64,000 nucleotides of DNA from JAFDBW01 sp963723355 (GTDB lineage: Bacteria > Desulfobacterota > Desulfuromonadia > Desulfuromonadales > BM103). The notes beneath the pieces are model-generated. The model worked only from the letters and a program-made list of their open reading frames with translations, searched no databases and was not told the origin of the DNA. Positions 6,893 to 17,647 of the stretch are shown in pieces. The translations under genes and the position numbers were made by a program. Positions within the stretch are counted from its first letter, which is position 1. Every line of letters starts with the position of its first letter. Where the stretch lies: the NCBI GenBank assembly GCA_963723355.1, contig CAVRQQ010000027.1, forward strand, positions 1-64,000, read 5' to 3'.

Positions 6893-9800
6893 TTAAACCG
6901 CAAAATACTTCGCCTGTGGATGATGGGCAATAATCGCCGAGGTGCTCACTTCGGGGACCATCTCCATCGTCTCCGTCAGCGTCACCCCGATCGCTTCCGG
7001 CTCAAGCAGTTTAAAGAGCATCGTATGAGCATCGAGATCGGGACAGGCAGGATAGCCGAAACCGTAACGTGACCCCTGGTAGCCCTGGGTGACATAGCCG
7101 GTCATATCTGCAGGTTTTTCTCTGTCGATGCCAAGCTCGCGACGCATCTCTTCGTGCCAGTATTCCGCCAGGGCATCGGTCACTTCGACACTGAAGCCGT
7201 GCAGCATCAGGTAATCATGGTAGGCGTCTGCCTCAAACAGGCGCTTGGTTTCGGCCGCGATGCGGTCACCGATCGTCACGACAAAGAAGGCCGCCACATC
7301 ACCACCTTCCTCGCGACTCCGGTAGTAATCGGCAATACAGAGATGCGGTGGTGACTGCTGCCGCGGGAACTCGAATGCCATGACATCATCACCGGATTCA
7401 ACAAACACCGTGTCTCCTTCGCTGTAACAGCGGAAATACCCATAGGCCGCCTTAGGCTGCAGCAGCCCTTCCTGAATCGCACGTGCTTTGAGCTGTTCGT
7501 AAAGCGGAGTGACCGTTGTCCGCATCAGCTCGGCATATTCTTCCGCACTGGAACTGGAGGTGCGACGGTAGCCCCAGCGCCCGCGGAAGAGCGCCTGTTG
7601 ATTGACATAGGGAAACAGCTTGGCCGGATCGATGTCGACGACATGGCGCAGTCCGTAGAAAGGCGGTTCCGGCACCGGGTGGCTGCGATCGATATTGACG
7701 TCCTTCACTCCCGGCTTCATCCGTGCCTTGCCATTCTTCGGCGCGGCAACGGTCGCGGTCAGCTGCCCTGCTTCGAAATCTTTCAGCGCCTTGAGTCCGG
7801 CGAAGGCATCCGCACAATAAACCACAGGAGCATCGTAATTCGGCACGCACGAGGTGGCCACAAAATCGCTGGTAAGGGCGGCGCCACCGAGCAGGATCGG
7901 GATCTTGAGTCCTGCTTCGCGGTATTGCGGCATGCTCTCCTGCATGACAATCGCCGATTTCACCAGCAGACCGCGCAGAGCCCGATCATGTCCACGTCCA
8001 GTTCGCGAGCCTTGGCGATGATCGTCTCGGCCGGCACCTTGATGCCGATATTGAAGACCTTGTAACCGTTATTGGAGAGCAGGATATCGACCAGGTTCTT
8101 GCCGATATCGTGGACATCACCCTGGACGGTGGCGAGCAGGACCTTGGTCCCCTCTTCCTGGTCGACCTTCTGCATATGCGGCTCCAGCCAGGCGACACTC
8201 TTCTTCATCGCTTCCGCCGATTGCAGCACGAAGGGCAGCAGCAGCTCTCCCTTGCCGAACAGCTCACCGACATGACGCATCGCCGGCACCAGGATCTGGT
8301 TGACGATGTCGAGCGGCGGGTAACGGTCGAGCAGCACGGCCAGGATATCCTCGATGCCGTCCTTGTCGCCACGCACGATCTTCTCGTGCAAAGCCTCTTC
8401 AGGACGTTTATCCTCCGATTCATCCTCGTCATCGCCATCAACACGTGCGGAGAAATGATCGATGAAACGCATCAGCGGTGATTTTTCCGCGCCCTGGTCA
8501 CGGTTATAGATCAGGTCTCGGCAGAAGACGCGATCCTCTTCGCTGATCTGTGCCAGACGGCAGGATCTTGCCGGCATCGATAATCGCCGCATCGAGACCC
8601 ACCTCAATCGCCTCGTGCAGGAACACGGAATTGAGGATCTTGCGCGCAGCGGCGGGCAGGCCGAAGGAAATGTTACTTAATCCGAGCAGCGTATAGACCC
8701 CGGGCAGCTCGGCCTTGATCCGCCGGATCCCATCCAGCGTCTGGATCGCAGCATCGAGCAGGTTCTGATCACCGGCACCGATAGTGAAGGTCAGCGGATC
8801 AAACAGGAGGTCCTGGGGACGCAGGCCGTGCTTGCCGACTGCCAGATCGTAAATCTGCCGCGCCGTCTCGACCTTCTCGTCGGCAGTCATGGCCATGCCC
8901 TGCTCGTTGATGGTCAAAGCGACCACTGCCGCGCCGTACTTCTTCGCCAACCGACAGACCCTGTCGAGGGTCTTGCCACCATCTTCGAGATTAATCGAGT
9001 TGATGATGCATCGGCCGGGATAGATTTTCAGACAGGCCTCGATGCAGTCAGCGTTGGTCGAATCGATCATGATCGGGATCTTCAGCGATTCGGCGTGAAT
9101 TCTGACCAGCCGGGTCAGGTCGGCAAGTTCGTCCCGACCGACGTAGGCCGCACAGATATCGAGGACCTGGGCGCCCTTGGCCTCCTGGTCCAGGCCGATC
9201 CGCAGACAGCCATCAAAATCGTCAGCCAACAGACACTCGCGGAACTTTTTCGAGCCGTTCGGATTGGAACGCTCGCCGATTAAAAGCGGTGGGATTTCCT
9301 GACCGATTTCGACGGCCTGGTAGAGACTGGAGAGTGAAGGTTTCATACCGTCACCTCCCGTGCTGCCGGAGTCAAATCGGCGCAAGCCGCAGCAAGTTGG
9401 CGGATATGTTCAGAGGTCGTGCCACAGCAGCCGCCGATAACGCTGACACCATCCTGTTCGACAAACTGGGCCATGTGATGGACAAAATCATCAGGCGTCA
9501 TCGGGTAATGGGTTTTGCCGTCCACCACTTCCGGCAGACCCTGGTTCGGCATGCAGGAGATGCGCTGCGGCCAGTTATGACTGAGATAGCGAATATGCGA
9601 AGCCATGTCGCTTGGCCCGGTCGCGCAGTTGAGCCCGAGGGAGAAAATCGGGAAGGGCTCGAGTGTGGCGCAGATGGCCGCGATGTCGCTGCCGACCAGC
9701 ATGGTCCCCTGACGTTCCATCGTCACCGAGACCAGCACCGGCACCTCCCGGCCAAGCTCTTCGAGCACCTCGAAGCAGGCAACCAGGGCCGTCTTTACCT

Positions 9801-10266
9801 GCAACAAATCCTGGCAGGTTTCAATCGCAATGGCATCGACACCGGCTTCGACCAACGCCCGGATCTGCTCGGCCAGTGACCGGGACAACTCCTCCACGGA
9901 GATATGGCCGAGCGACGGCAGCTTGGTGGTCGGTCCGACCGAGCCGGCCACATAGCGACCCGATCGATCGCCGATCGCGGCGCGGGCATTGGCAACCGCG
10001 GCACGGTTGATCTCGATAACCCGGTCACCAAGATCATATTCGTCAAGCACGATGGAACTGGCGCCAAAGGTGTTGGTTTCCACCACCATTGCCCCGGCAT
10101 CGAGAAATGATTCGTGCAGGGCGACGATCGTTTCCGGAGCCGTCAGGTTGAGAAGCTCGTTGCACCCTTCACATCCCTGCCAGGCTTCATCAGGTATCAC
10201 CATCTCCTGCAGGTTGGTGCCGCAGGCACCGTCGAACAGGAGGATTTTTTCATCAGCAAAACTCAT
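6893..10266 (-). CDS. metH: Cobalamin-dependent methionine synthase, short form (frameshifted)
   Basis: Transfers methyl from methyl-THF to homocysteine through cobalamin. Domains in order from ATG 10266: homocysteine methyltransferase (LLFDGACGTNLQ, zinc cysteines in IGGCCGTT near residue 290), pterin-binding (LLIGERSNPNGSKKFRE), B12 cap and B12-binding (GDVHDIGKNLVDI with the cobalt-ligand His), then the AdoMet activation domain (YGYFRCYSEGD, GSRYGFGYPACPD, STSAIIAHHPQAKYF) to the stop at 6893. Three breaks occur. At 9343-9346 the first module ends and the second begins in an ATGA overlap with GGGAGGTG ahead of it, which could be a natural split or an indel. Near 8557 an extra base, and at about 7975 another indel, interrupt frames that otherwise join exactly. 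About 1,120 codons in total. Confidence 0.88.
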
Positions 10267-10281
10267 AATCAGGCTATATCC

Positions 10282-10574
10282 TTATAAATTGATACGTACG
10301 TTTTGGCAGACCTTAGACCACATTTCAACAAACAAGGCGGACCCGATGGCCCGCCCCGGCAGATCGATCAGTTTCATCAGCTGGCTCACATCTTCGAGCT
10401 GCCACAGACTATGCAGACCCTGGCCGTTTCATAGAGGCCGTTGTCCTTGTTGTAGACAGAGGCAGGACGCAGGTGCAATTCACAGGTCACCCGAAAACAG
10501 AGATCGCAGGCCTGGCTTTCGGTGTCCGCCGATTTGAAATCGCAGACATGACATATCCAGGGGGATTTTTCCAT
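10282..10574 (-). CDS. Small Cys-rich (zinc-ribbon-like) protein, probably frameshifted
   Basis: From ATG 10574 (weak RBS GAGAG) the protein carries four Cys pairs typical of a double zinc site: CHVC, CDLC, CELH and CIVC, in about 60 residues. The first frame stops at 10386. A second frame that begins right there reads LEDVSQLMKLIDLPGRAIGS and onward to a stop at 10282, so one missing base near 10395 probably splits a protein of about 97 residues. The repaired gene ends 16 bases before metH and its stop overlaps the metH RBS, suggesting co-transcription. I recognise no named family; a regulatory or nucleic-acid role would be a guess. Confidence 0.5.
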
Positions 10575-10825
10575 TTCACTCTCAGCGGAACAGTGCGCCA
10601 CCTGCAAACCTCTGCAAAAGCTCTGTCTGGCAACCTGTGCATTATGACCTCTGAGGGGCACAAAGGCAAGTCAACGGATAAAGGAATATCAATCTTCGCG
10701 GGTAGATGGCAAGCACCTCTTGACCCTTCGGCATAAAACGGTATTCTTGCTCTGATATTCAGGGCGCGGGACTGCCTGCGCCGATCAATGATGCCGACTA
10801 AAAACTTTCGCCAGAAGGAATCCCC

Positions 10826-11998
10826 ATGCAAACATTCAATCCACCTGTTCGTACCCTGATGGGCCCTGGACCATCCGATGTTCACCCGAGAGTGCTCGAG
10901 GCCCTGTCGCGCCCGACCATCGGCCACCTGGACCCGGCTTTTATCCGCATGATGGATGAGCTCAAGGAACTTCTCCAATATGCTTTCCAGACCAGGAACG
11001 CCATGACCATGCCAGTCTCCGCTCCCGGTTCGGCCGGGATGGAAACCTGTTTCGTCAACCTGGTGGAACCGGGTGACAAGGTGGTCGTCTGCCAGAACGG
11101 TGTCTTCGGCGGACGCATGAAGGAAAATGTCGAGCGCTGCGGAGGGATTGCCGTGGTGGTCGAAGACAGCTGGGGAGACGCCATCGATATCAACAAGCTC
11201 GAAGACGCCCTCAAGGCTCACGACGACGCCAGGATCGTCGCGATGGTCCATGCCGAGACCTCTACGGGAGCCCAGTCCGATGTGGCGACACTGGTCAAGC
11301 TTGCCCACCAGCACGATTGTCTGACGATCGTCGACACCGTCACCTCGCTTGGCGGGACCCCGGTCAAGGTTGACGAATGGGGCATCGATGCCATCTACTC
11401 CGGGTCACAGAAGTGTCTCTCCTGCACTCCCGGCATTGCCCCGGTCAGCTTCAACGAACGCGCCCTGGAAAAGGTCCGCAATCGACAGACCAAGGTACAG
11501 AGCTGGTTCATGGATCTCAATCTGGTTATGGGCTACTGGGGGGAGGGGGCCAAGCGGGCCTATCATCACACCGCCCCGATCAACGCCCTCTATGCCCTCC
11601 ACGAAGCGCTGCTGATTCTCAAGGAGGAGGGGTTGGAACAAGCCTGGGCGCGCCACCGGAAGAACCACCTGGCGCTCAGAGCAGGCCTTGAAGCAATGGG
11701 GCTGTCATTCATCGTCAAGGAGCCTGACCGTCTACCGCAACTGAACGCCGTCACCATTCCCGCCGGAGTTGACGATGCGACGGTTCGCAGCCGACTGCTC
11801 AACGAGTACAACCTGGAGATCGGCGCCGGGCTCGGCGCGCTGGCCGGAAAGGTCTGGCGGATCGGTCTCATGGGCCACGCCAGTCGCGCCGAGAACATCC
11901 TGTTGTGCGTTGGCGCACTTGAGTCTGTTCTGGGGGATATGGGTGCCGAAATCAATACGGGTGTCGCCCTGCCGGCCATGCAGAAGGCTCTCGCCTGA
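10826..11998 (+). CDS. PLP-dependent alanine/serine-glyoxylate aminotransferase family protein
   Basis: A class V fold-type I aminotransferase of 390 residues that would convert glyoxylate to glycine with alanine or serine as donor. Family marks are the start RTLMGPGPSDVHPRVLEALSRP, the PLP phosphate region APGSAGMET, the Asp of VDTVTSLGG, the Schiff-base Lys in SGSQKCLSCTPG and the C-terminal WRIGLMGHASR. ATG 10826 follows AAGGA. It lies just ahead of malate synthase and isocitrate lyase on the same strand, so glyoxylate is its likely substrate; a gap of about 220 bp with its own operator-like palindrome separates them. The exact amino donor cannot be told. Confidence 0.85.
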   Translation: MQTFNPPVRTLMGPGPSDVHPRVLEALSRPTIGHLDPAFIRMMDELKELLQYAFQTRNAMTMPVSAPGSAGMETCFVNLVEPGDKVVVCQNGVFGGRMKENVERCGGIAVVVEDSWGDAIDINKLEDALKAHDDARIVAMVHAETSTGAQSDVATLVKLAHQHDCLTIVDTVTSLGGTPVKVDEWGIDAIYSGSQKCLSCTPGIAPVSFNERALEKVRNRQTKVQSWFMDLNLVMGYWGEGAKRAYHHTAPINALYALHEALLILKEEGLEQAWARHRKNHLALRAGLEAMGLSFIVKEPDRLPQLNAVTIPAGVDDATVRSRLLNEYNLEIGAGLGALAGKVWRIGLMGHASRAENILLCVGALESVLGDMGAEINTGVALPAMQKALA

Positions 11999-12142
11999 GC
12001 TTGTCCACCACCGTTCGCAAATAGCGGGGGAAGTCACCTGCAGACTTCCCCCGCTCCATTTCATGAGGGGGTTGTTCTGATAACGGTAAAAAGTTTACAA
12101 ATATCAAGAAAGTTATTGACTGAAACCTGAAAATACATTAAT

Positions 12143-12157
12143 TGACTAAATTAGTCA
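12143..12157. promoter_or_regulatory. Operator-like perfect palindrome upstream of malate synthase
   Basis: TGACTAA-A-TTAGTCA is a perfect 15-bp palindrome 64 bp ahead of the malate synthase start. It resembles the short AT-centred dyads bound by Rrf2-type regulators, but the identity of the binder is a guess. Confidence 0.5.
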
Positions 12158-12220
12158 TATTTAGAGGGTATCGCCTGTTTCGTCAACAAAATCGATTTTA
12201 CTGTACTGAGGGAGGAACCG

Positions 12221-14128
12221 ATGAGTTCAACCGCAACATCCAACCAGGGCCCGGGTCTGCAAATTCGGGACAACCTGGCCAACGATTATTCTGATATTTA
12301 CACCCCCGAAGTGCTCGCAGCACTCGCTCACATGTCACAATACAATGTCGAACAGAAACGCTTGATGGACGAGCGCACCAAGCGCCGCCTCAGCCGGATG
12401 CACGATCGCAAGCCAATCGGCTTTCTGCCGGCAGACAGCGTAATCGAGGGAACCGGAATTCGCGTCCAGGACGCCCGCGACGGCAACTTCGTCGGTGCGG
12501 TGATCCCGCACGACCTCCAACGCCAGTGGCTGCAGGGCACAGGGCCCGCTGCCAAGCCGAATTCCCCGGTCAAAGCCAACCTGCGTAACGTCGCCTACGC
12601 CCTGCTCTCAGGCGCCGACGGCTGGATGTTTGATGGTGAAGACGCGCTCGGCCAGATCACCACCATGTCGCTCGACAACCAGCGCAGCCTCAAGCTGGCG
12701 ATTGCCCGCGACCCGCAGTTTCTCGAAGTCGCCGAAGCTGTCTCGGCAGAGATGAATGCCTGGGCGCGTGACTTCTTCGGTCGCGAGATTATCTCCGACT
12801 GGCGCGAGCAGCTTGATTTTACCACCAAGATCTTCCGCGCTCGCGGACTGCATCTCGATGACCGCCACATTCGTCTGGATGGTGAATCGTTTTCTGCATC
12901 GATCACCGACATGACCCTGTATGTGGTCAACAACTATAAAGTCCTGCAGGCTGCCGGTTCTTCAATTGTCCTTTACCTGCCGAAAATCCAGACCGCCGAG
13001 GAGGCCGGGTACTGGAACCGGCTGCTCACTGCACTGGAAAGCTACCTGGGGCTGGACGAGGGCACAATCAAGGTATACGTGCTGGTGGAACAGCTTGAGC
13101 AGACCTTCCAGCTGATGGAAATCAGGGCGGCGCTCGGTTTGCATTTCGTCGGTTTCAACACCGGGCGCTGGGACTACATCAACAGCGTCTCCGATGCCAA
13201 CTGCTGGGATCCGGGTTTCATTAATCCCAACATCGAATCAATCGTTATGACCTACGGCTACATGCGCAACTACGAGGACCGCGTTCGTCGGGCCGTCAAC
13301 ACCCCGGACGCCAACGGCAACTTCGCCCTCTGGCAGGGCGGCATGGAGCCGAACATCCCGGTCGGTTCGAAAGAAGGCGTTGCCAACAGCATGAAGAAGG
13401 CCAAGGCCGGTGCCGTACGTGAGCAGCAGGAAGGTGCCTGCGGCAAGTGGATCGCGCACTGGAAGATGGCCCACATCATCCGACCGGTCTGGGAAGAAGT
13501 CGGCGAAGACAACCAGAGCGGTCGCAAATTCCCGCCCCTGACTTATACCGATGAGGACGCAGCCGGCCTGACCTTGATCGAACCTGCCCCCCGGACTGTG
13601 CGAGGAGCCCGCAACCTGCTGAGCGTTGCACTGCAGTACGGCAACGCCTTCGGCCAGGGGCTACAGGCAGCAGCCCTGAAGCCGGCGGACTTTTTCGGCA
13701 ACGATGACATCCTCTACCTGATGGAGGACATGGCGACCGGTGAGATACGCCTGAGCATCCTCTGGGAGTGGATTCACAAGGGCGCCGCCCTCACCGAGGA
13801 CGACCCTGAAACCGGCCTGAACGCTGGTGATGTCTTCAGTGTCGAGATTTTTGCCCGCCTGCTCGACGAGGAATACGCCAAGTTGCAGGCCGCAAGCAAT
13901 CGTGACGTACACGACAATTCCAAGAACACCACGCTGCCGATTGCCCGTGCTATCGTCGAAGCCTATGTTCTGGATGACGTCAAGGCCCCCTGGTACATCG
14001 ACCTGCTGAATATCAACCTGAACAACCACGACCTCGATGTGGCCAAACAACGCATCAGCCGGTATATGGAGGCTTTCAAGAAAGAGGGCACTCGTATCAC
14101 TGAAAACCTGGACACTTTACCGGCTTAA
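12221..14128 (+). CDS. Malate synthase
   Basis: Condenses glyoxylate with acetyl-CoA to malate, completing the glyoxylate shunt with the next gene. The 635-residue protein is on the long side for malate synthase A. Visible family segments are SGADGWMFDGEDAL with acidic catalytic residues, SIVLYLPKIQTAEEA, IKVYVLVEQLEQTFQLMEI and FVGFNTGRWDYINSV, and the C-terminal catalytic-Asp region following GGMEPNIPVG and KWIAHWKMAHI. ATG 12221 has the strong RBS GGGAGG. It is 27 bp upstream of isocitrate lyase and preceded by a perfect palindrome, suggesting one regulated operon for growth on acetate or fatty acids. Confidence 0.88.
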   Translation: MSSTATSNQGPGLQIRDNLANDYSDIYTPEVLAALAHMSQYNVEQKRLMDERTKRRLSRMHDRKPIGFLPADSVIEGTGIRVQDARDGNFVGAVIPHDLQRQWLQGTGPAAKPNSPVKANLRNVAYALLSGADGWMFDGEDALGQITTMSLDNQRSLKLAIARDPQFLEVAEAVSAEMNAWARDFFGREIISDWREQLDFTTKIFRARGLHLDDRHIRLDGESFSASITDMTLYVVNNYKVLQAAGSSIVLYLPKIQTAEEAGYWNRLLTALESYLGLDEGTIKVYVLVEQLEQTFQLMEIRAALGLHFVGFNTGRWDYINSVSDANCWDPGFINPNIESIVMTYGYMRNYEDRVRRAVNTPDANGNFALWQGGMEPNIPVGSKEGVANSMKKAKAGAVREQQEGACGKWIAHWKMAHIIRPVWEEVGEDNQSGRKFPPLTYTDEDAAGLTLIEPAPRTVRGARNLLSVALQYGNAFGQGLQAAALKPADFFGNDDILYLMEDMATGEIRLSILWEWIHKGAALTEDDPETGLNAGDVFSVEIFARLLDEEYAKLQAASNRDVHDNSKNTTLPIARAIVEAYVLDDVKAPWYIDLLNINLNNHDLDVAKQRISRYMEAFKKEGTRITENLDTLPA

Positions 14129-14155
14129 GGCCGCTAGTATAAACGGGAGAACAAA

Positions 14156-16412
14156 ATGAACACATTTGCTGATGACGTCAAGGCAACCCGAGACTGGTTT
14201 GCCAACCCGCGTTTCGAGAACATCCTGCGCCTTTATACACCGGACCAGGTGGTCGAGCAGCGCGGCACCATCCCGGTCGACTACACGATTGCACGGGACG
14301 CCGCGGCGGCCTTCTACGACCGCCTGCTGGAATTGTTCAACGACGGCAAGTCAATCACCACCTTCGGCCCCTACTCGCCCGGTCAGGCCGTTTCCATCAA
14401 GCGCATGGGGATCGAAGGGATCTACCTCGGTGGCTGGGCCACTTCAGCCAAGGGTTCGGCCAATGAAGACCCCGGCCCCGACCTGGCCAGCTACCCCCTG
14501 AGCCAGGTCCCCGATGAAGCGGCACCGCTGGTCAGGGCACTGCTCGCCGCGGACCGTAACCAGTACTTCCTGCGCCTGCGCATGAGCGAAAAGGAGCGCA
14601 GCCGGATTCCCGAGGTCGACTATCGCCCGTTCATCATCGCCGATGCCGACACCGGTCATGGCGGCGACGCTCATGTGCGCAACCTGGTCCGGCGTTTCGT
14701 TGAAGTCGGTGTCCCGGGCTATCACATCGAAGACCAGAAACCGGGCGTGAAAAAGTGCGGCCACCAGGCGGGCAAGGTGCTGGTACCGGTAGACGAGCAG
14801 ATCAAACGCCTGAACGCGGCACGCTTTCAGCTTGACGTTATGCGCGTGCCAGGAATTATCGTCGCACGGACCGACGCCGAGGCGGCGACCTTCCTCGACG
14901 GCCGCGGCGATGAGCGCGATCATCGCTTCATCCTGGGCGCCACCAACACCAACATCCCCAACTACAAGACGGCCTTCCTCGCCATCATGCGCCAGTTCCA
15001 CGCCAAGGGGGTGCCGGAGATCAATGGCCACCTGATGTACCGTATCTCCGACGAGGCTTATGCCGAAAGCCGATGAATGGCTGAACAAGAACGGTCTCTC
15101 GGCAGAAATCGACGCTGCGATCAAGGCGTTGCCGGATCACAGCACGGTTGTGATCAATGCCGCTCTCGATGATGCGGCGACCCGCCTGCTCGACCTCTGG
15201 CAGATGGAAGCCAGCATGAAGACCTACGGTGAGGCGGTTGCCGACGTCATGGCCTTCCACCACGACGAAGGCGCTGAACTGCCGATGAGCGTCGAGGAAT
15301 GGAACGCTTTCGTCGAACAGGCTTCTTTCGTCGAAGCGCGTCAGAAAGCCCGCTCGATGGGCTTCAACATCATCTGGAACTGCGACATTGCCCGCACCCC
15401 GGAAGGCTACTACCAGGTCAAGGGCGGCATCCCCTACGCCATCGCCAAATCGCTGGCCGTGGCTCCCTTTGCAGATATTCTGTGGATGGAGACCAAGACC
15501 GCCGACCTCCACGATGCGAAGATCTTCGCCGACGCTATCCATGCCGTCTACCCGAACAAGATGCTGGCTTACAACCTCTCGCCCTCCTTTAACTGGGACT
15601 CCACCGGCATGAGCGAAGAAGAAATGAGCGCCTTCCCGGCGGAACTCGGCAAGCTGGGCTTCGTCTTCAACTTCATCACCTACGGTGGCCACCAGGTCGA
15701 TGGCATGGCGGGCGAGGAGTTTGCCCGCGCCCTCAAGGAAGACGGCATGCTCGCCCTGGCCCGTCTGCAGCGCAAGCTGAGACTGGTCGATTCGCCTTAC
15801 AAGACGCCGCAAACCTACGTCGGCGGGCCGCGCTCAGATGCCGGCTTGATGGCTGTATCCGGCGGCACTGCGACGACCAAGGCGATGGGCAAGGGTTCGA
15901 CCCAGTACCAGCACCTGATCGAAACCGAAGTCCCGCCAAAACGTCTTGAGGATTGGCTCAAGCACTGGGCCGGACACTATAAACTGGATTCAGACCTGCG
16001 GGTCACGCTCAGACCGCATACGGCTGGTTCGGAGCTGCTCGAGTTAACACTCGTCGACAGCAAGAATGCGAAAATGGCGAACATTATCTTCGCCGTCCTG
16101 CAGGATCGTCGTGAGCGCAACATGCTCTCGATCCGCGACCAGAACACCTTTAACGAGGACTTCCGCAAGAAGCGCCTGATGACCCTGATCACGCTGTTCC
16201 TCATCCATCGTTACAAGGCCGTGTCGGTCCACTACGTCACCCCGACCGAGGACAACCAGTTCCAGGCCGAGGGGATGCGGGGACTCGGCCTGTACGAAGA
16301 AATCCGTACCGAGGTTGGCGAGATCATCGTCGCCCAGGTGGCTGCGGAAAGAGTCAAGGAGCTGGTCAAGCCGGACAGTGAGGAGCTGAAGAAGCTGATT
16401 GCGAAAAGCTGA
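14156..16412 (+). CDS. aceA: Isocitrate lyase, large form (frameshifted)
   Basis: Cleaves isocitrate to succinate and glyoxylate. The first frame (306 codons) has GPYSPGQAVSIKRMG, ADADTGHGGDAHV and the catalytic KKCGH motif. It ends at 15076, while an overlapping frame continues at once with ADEWLNKNG and runs 445 more residues, with LSPSFNWDSTGMSEEEM near the active site. The frames join exactly if one A is removed from AAA at 15066-15068. The repaired enzyme has about 751 residues, matching the long isocitrate lyase type rather than the 430-residue E. coli form. A terminator follows at 16438. Confidence 0.9.
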
Positions 16413-16437
16413 GTTAACCAGACAGGGATAAACGCAG

Positions 16438-16474
16438 AACGCCGCTGGACGATGATCTGTCCAGCGGCGTTTTT
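16438..16474 (+). terminator. Intrinsic terminator of the glyoxylate operon
   Basis: A 13-bp stem (AACGCCGCTGGAC with 16459-16471), loop GATGATCT, then a run of T. It lies 25 bp after the isocitrate lyase stop and would also serve nifV from the other strand. Confidence 0.85.
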
Positions 16475-16507
16475 GTTTCAGGGAACTGGCTCAGAAATTA
16501 TACACGA

Positions 16508-17647
16508 TCATGCGACCTCCCGATCGGCATCATAGAGTCGCACCAGGTCTTTGTCAGACAATGGGCACTTTTTCAACTGCGCAATGTTCCTTACCTTGGC
16601 CAGGAAAGTATCTGCCTCCAACAGCTCAAGATGAATGCCGAGACTTCTGAGGCGGTCTTGCAGGCCATGTCTCCCGGAATGTTTGCCAATCACCATGTGC
16701 CTGCTCAAACCAACTTCGGCAGGGTCGAAACCTTCATAGTTACCGGGATACTTGATGACACCATCGGCATGGAGTCCGGATTCATGGGAAAATACTTTTT
16801 CTCCGACAACCGCTTTCCATTCCGGTACCGGTCGACAACTGGCCTCACCGACTAATTTGGACAGTTCAACAAAACGGCCGGTAGCAATCGGCAAATCAAT
16901 ATGACAGGCGTGTTTGAGCGCCATCACCACCTCTTCGAGAGCAGCGTTTCCCGCCCGTTCACCGAGACCGTTTACAGTCGTATTGACAAATCTGGCTCCG
17001 GCTCGAATTCCGGCTATTGCATTGGCCGTCGCCATGCCGAGATCGTTATGGGTGTGAACCTCCAGGTCCAGATCGGAACGTTCGACCAGATAGTGAACTT
17101 TGTCGTATGTTGCAAAGGGGTCAAGGATGCCGAGCGTGTCACAGAAGCGGAAGCGGTCAGCGCCCAGGTCCTGTGAAATGGTCATCAGTTCGACGAGAAA
17201 GTCGAGGTCGGCACGACTCGAATCTTCTCCGCCAACGGAGACATAGAGATCATGTTTTTTGGCAAAATCGAGCGCCCTTTTGAGCTGTTCCTTGACCCAG
17301 AAACGGTCTTTGCGCAATTTGTGTTTAATATGGATATCTGAGACCGACAGGGAGATATCGACGGCTTTGACGCCACTATCGATGGAGGCCTGGATATCGG
17401 AGACGACCGCACGATTCCATGTGATCAGGCGTGCGTTCAGGCCAAGATCGACGAGAGCCTTGACCGATGCCTGTTCATCAGCTCCCATCGCAGGGATCCC
17501 GCACTCGACCTCACCGACCCCGATCTCGTCAAGCATGCGGGCGATGCGAATCTTTTCCTCGAGGCTGAAGACAACACCTGCGGTCTGTTCACCATCGCGC
17601 AGCGTCGTATCATCAATAACGATTCCCGACGGACCAGGCTCATACAT
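16508..17647 (-). CDS. nifV: Homocitrate synthase
   Basis: Makes R-homocitrate from acetyl-CoA and 2-oxoglutarate, the organic ligand of FeMo-cofactor. The DRE-TIM signature DTTLRDGEQTAGV lies near residue 12, with LEVHTHNDLGMATANA holding the metal-binding His pair and the catalytic region GLGERAGNAALEEV. Residues after 300 (SGLHADGVIKYP, IGKHSGRHGL) match NifV rather than isopropylmalate synthase. Start ATG 17647 with GAGGTG is preferred; it overlaps the nifN stop by 8 bp, so translation is likely coupled. Context at the end of nifEN confirms the role. Confidence 0.95.
   Translation of the reverse strand: MYEPGPSGIVIDDTTLRDGEQTAGVVFSLEEKIRIARMLDEIGVGEVECGIPAMGADEQASVKALVDLGLNARLITWNRAVVSDIQASIDSGVKAVDISLSVSDIHIKHKLRKDRFWVKEQLKRALDFAKKHDLYVSVGGEDSSRADLDFLVELMTISQDLGADRFRFCDTLGILDPFATYDKVHYLVERSDLDLEVHTHNDLGMATANAIAGIRAGARFVNTTVNGLGERAGNAALEEVVMALKHACHIDLPIATGRFVELSKLVGEASCRPVPEWKAVVGEKVFSHESGLHADGVIKYPGNYEGFDPAEVGLSRHMVIGKHSGRHGLQDRLRSLGIHLELLEADTFLAKVRNIAQLKKCPLSDKDLVRLYDADREVA

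Noticed and set aside
12116..12139. Sigma-70 promoter TTGACT...TACATT upstream of malate synthase
   Set aside because: The spacing between the boxes is only 12 bases.
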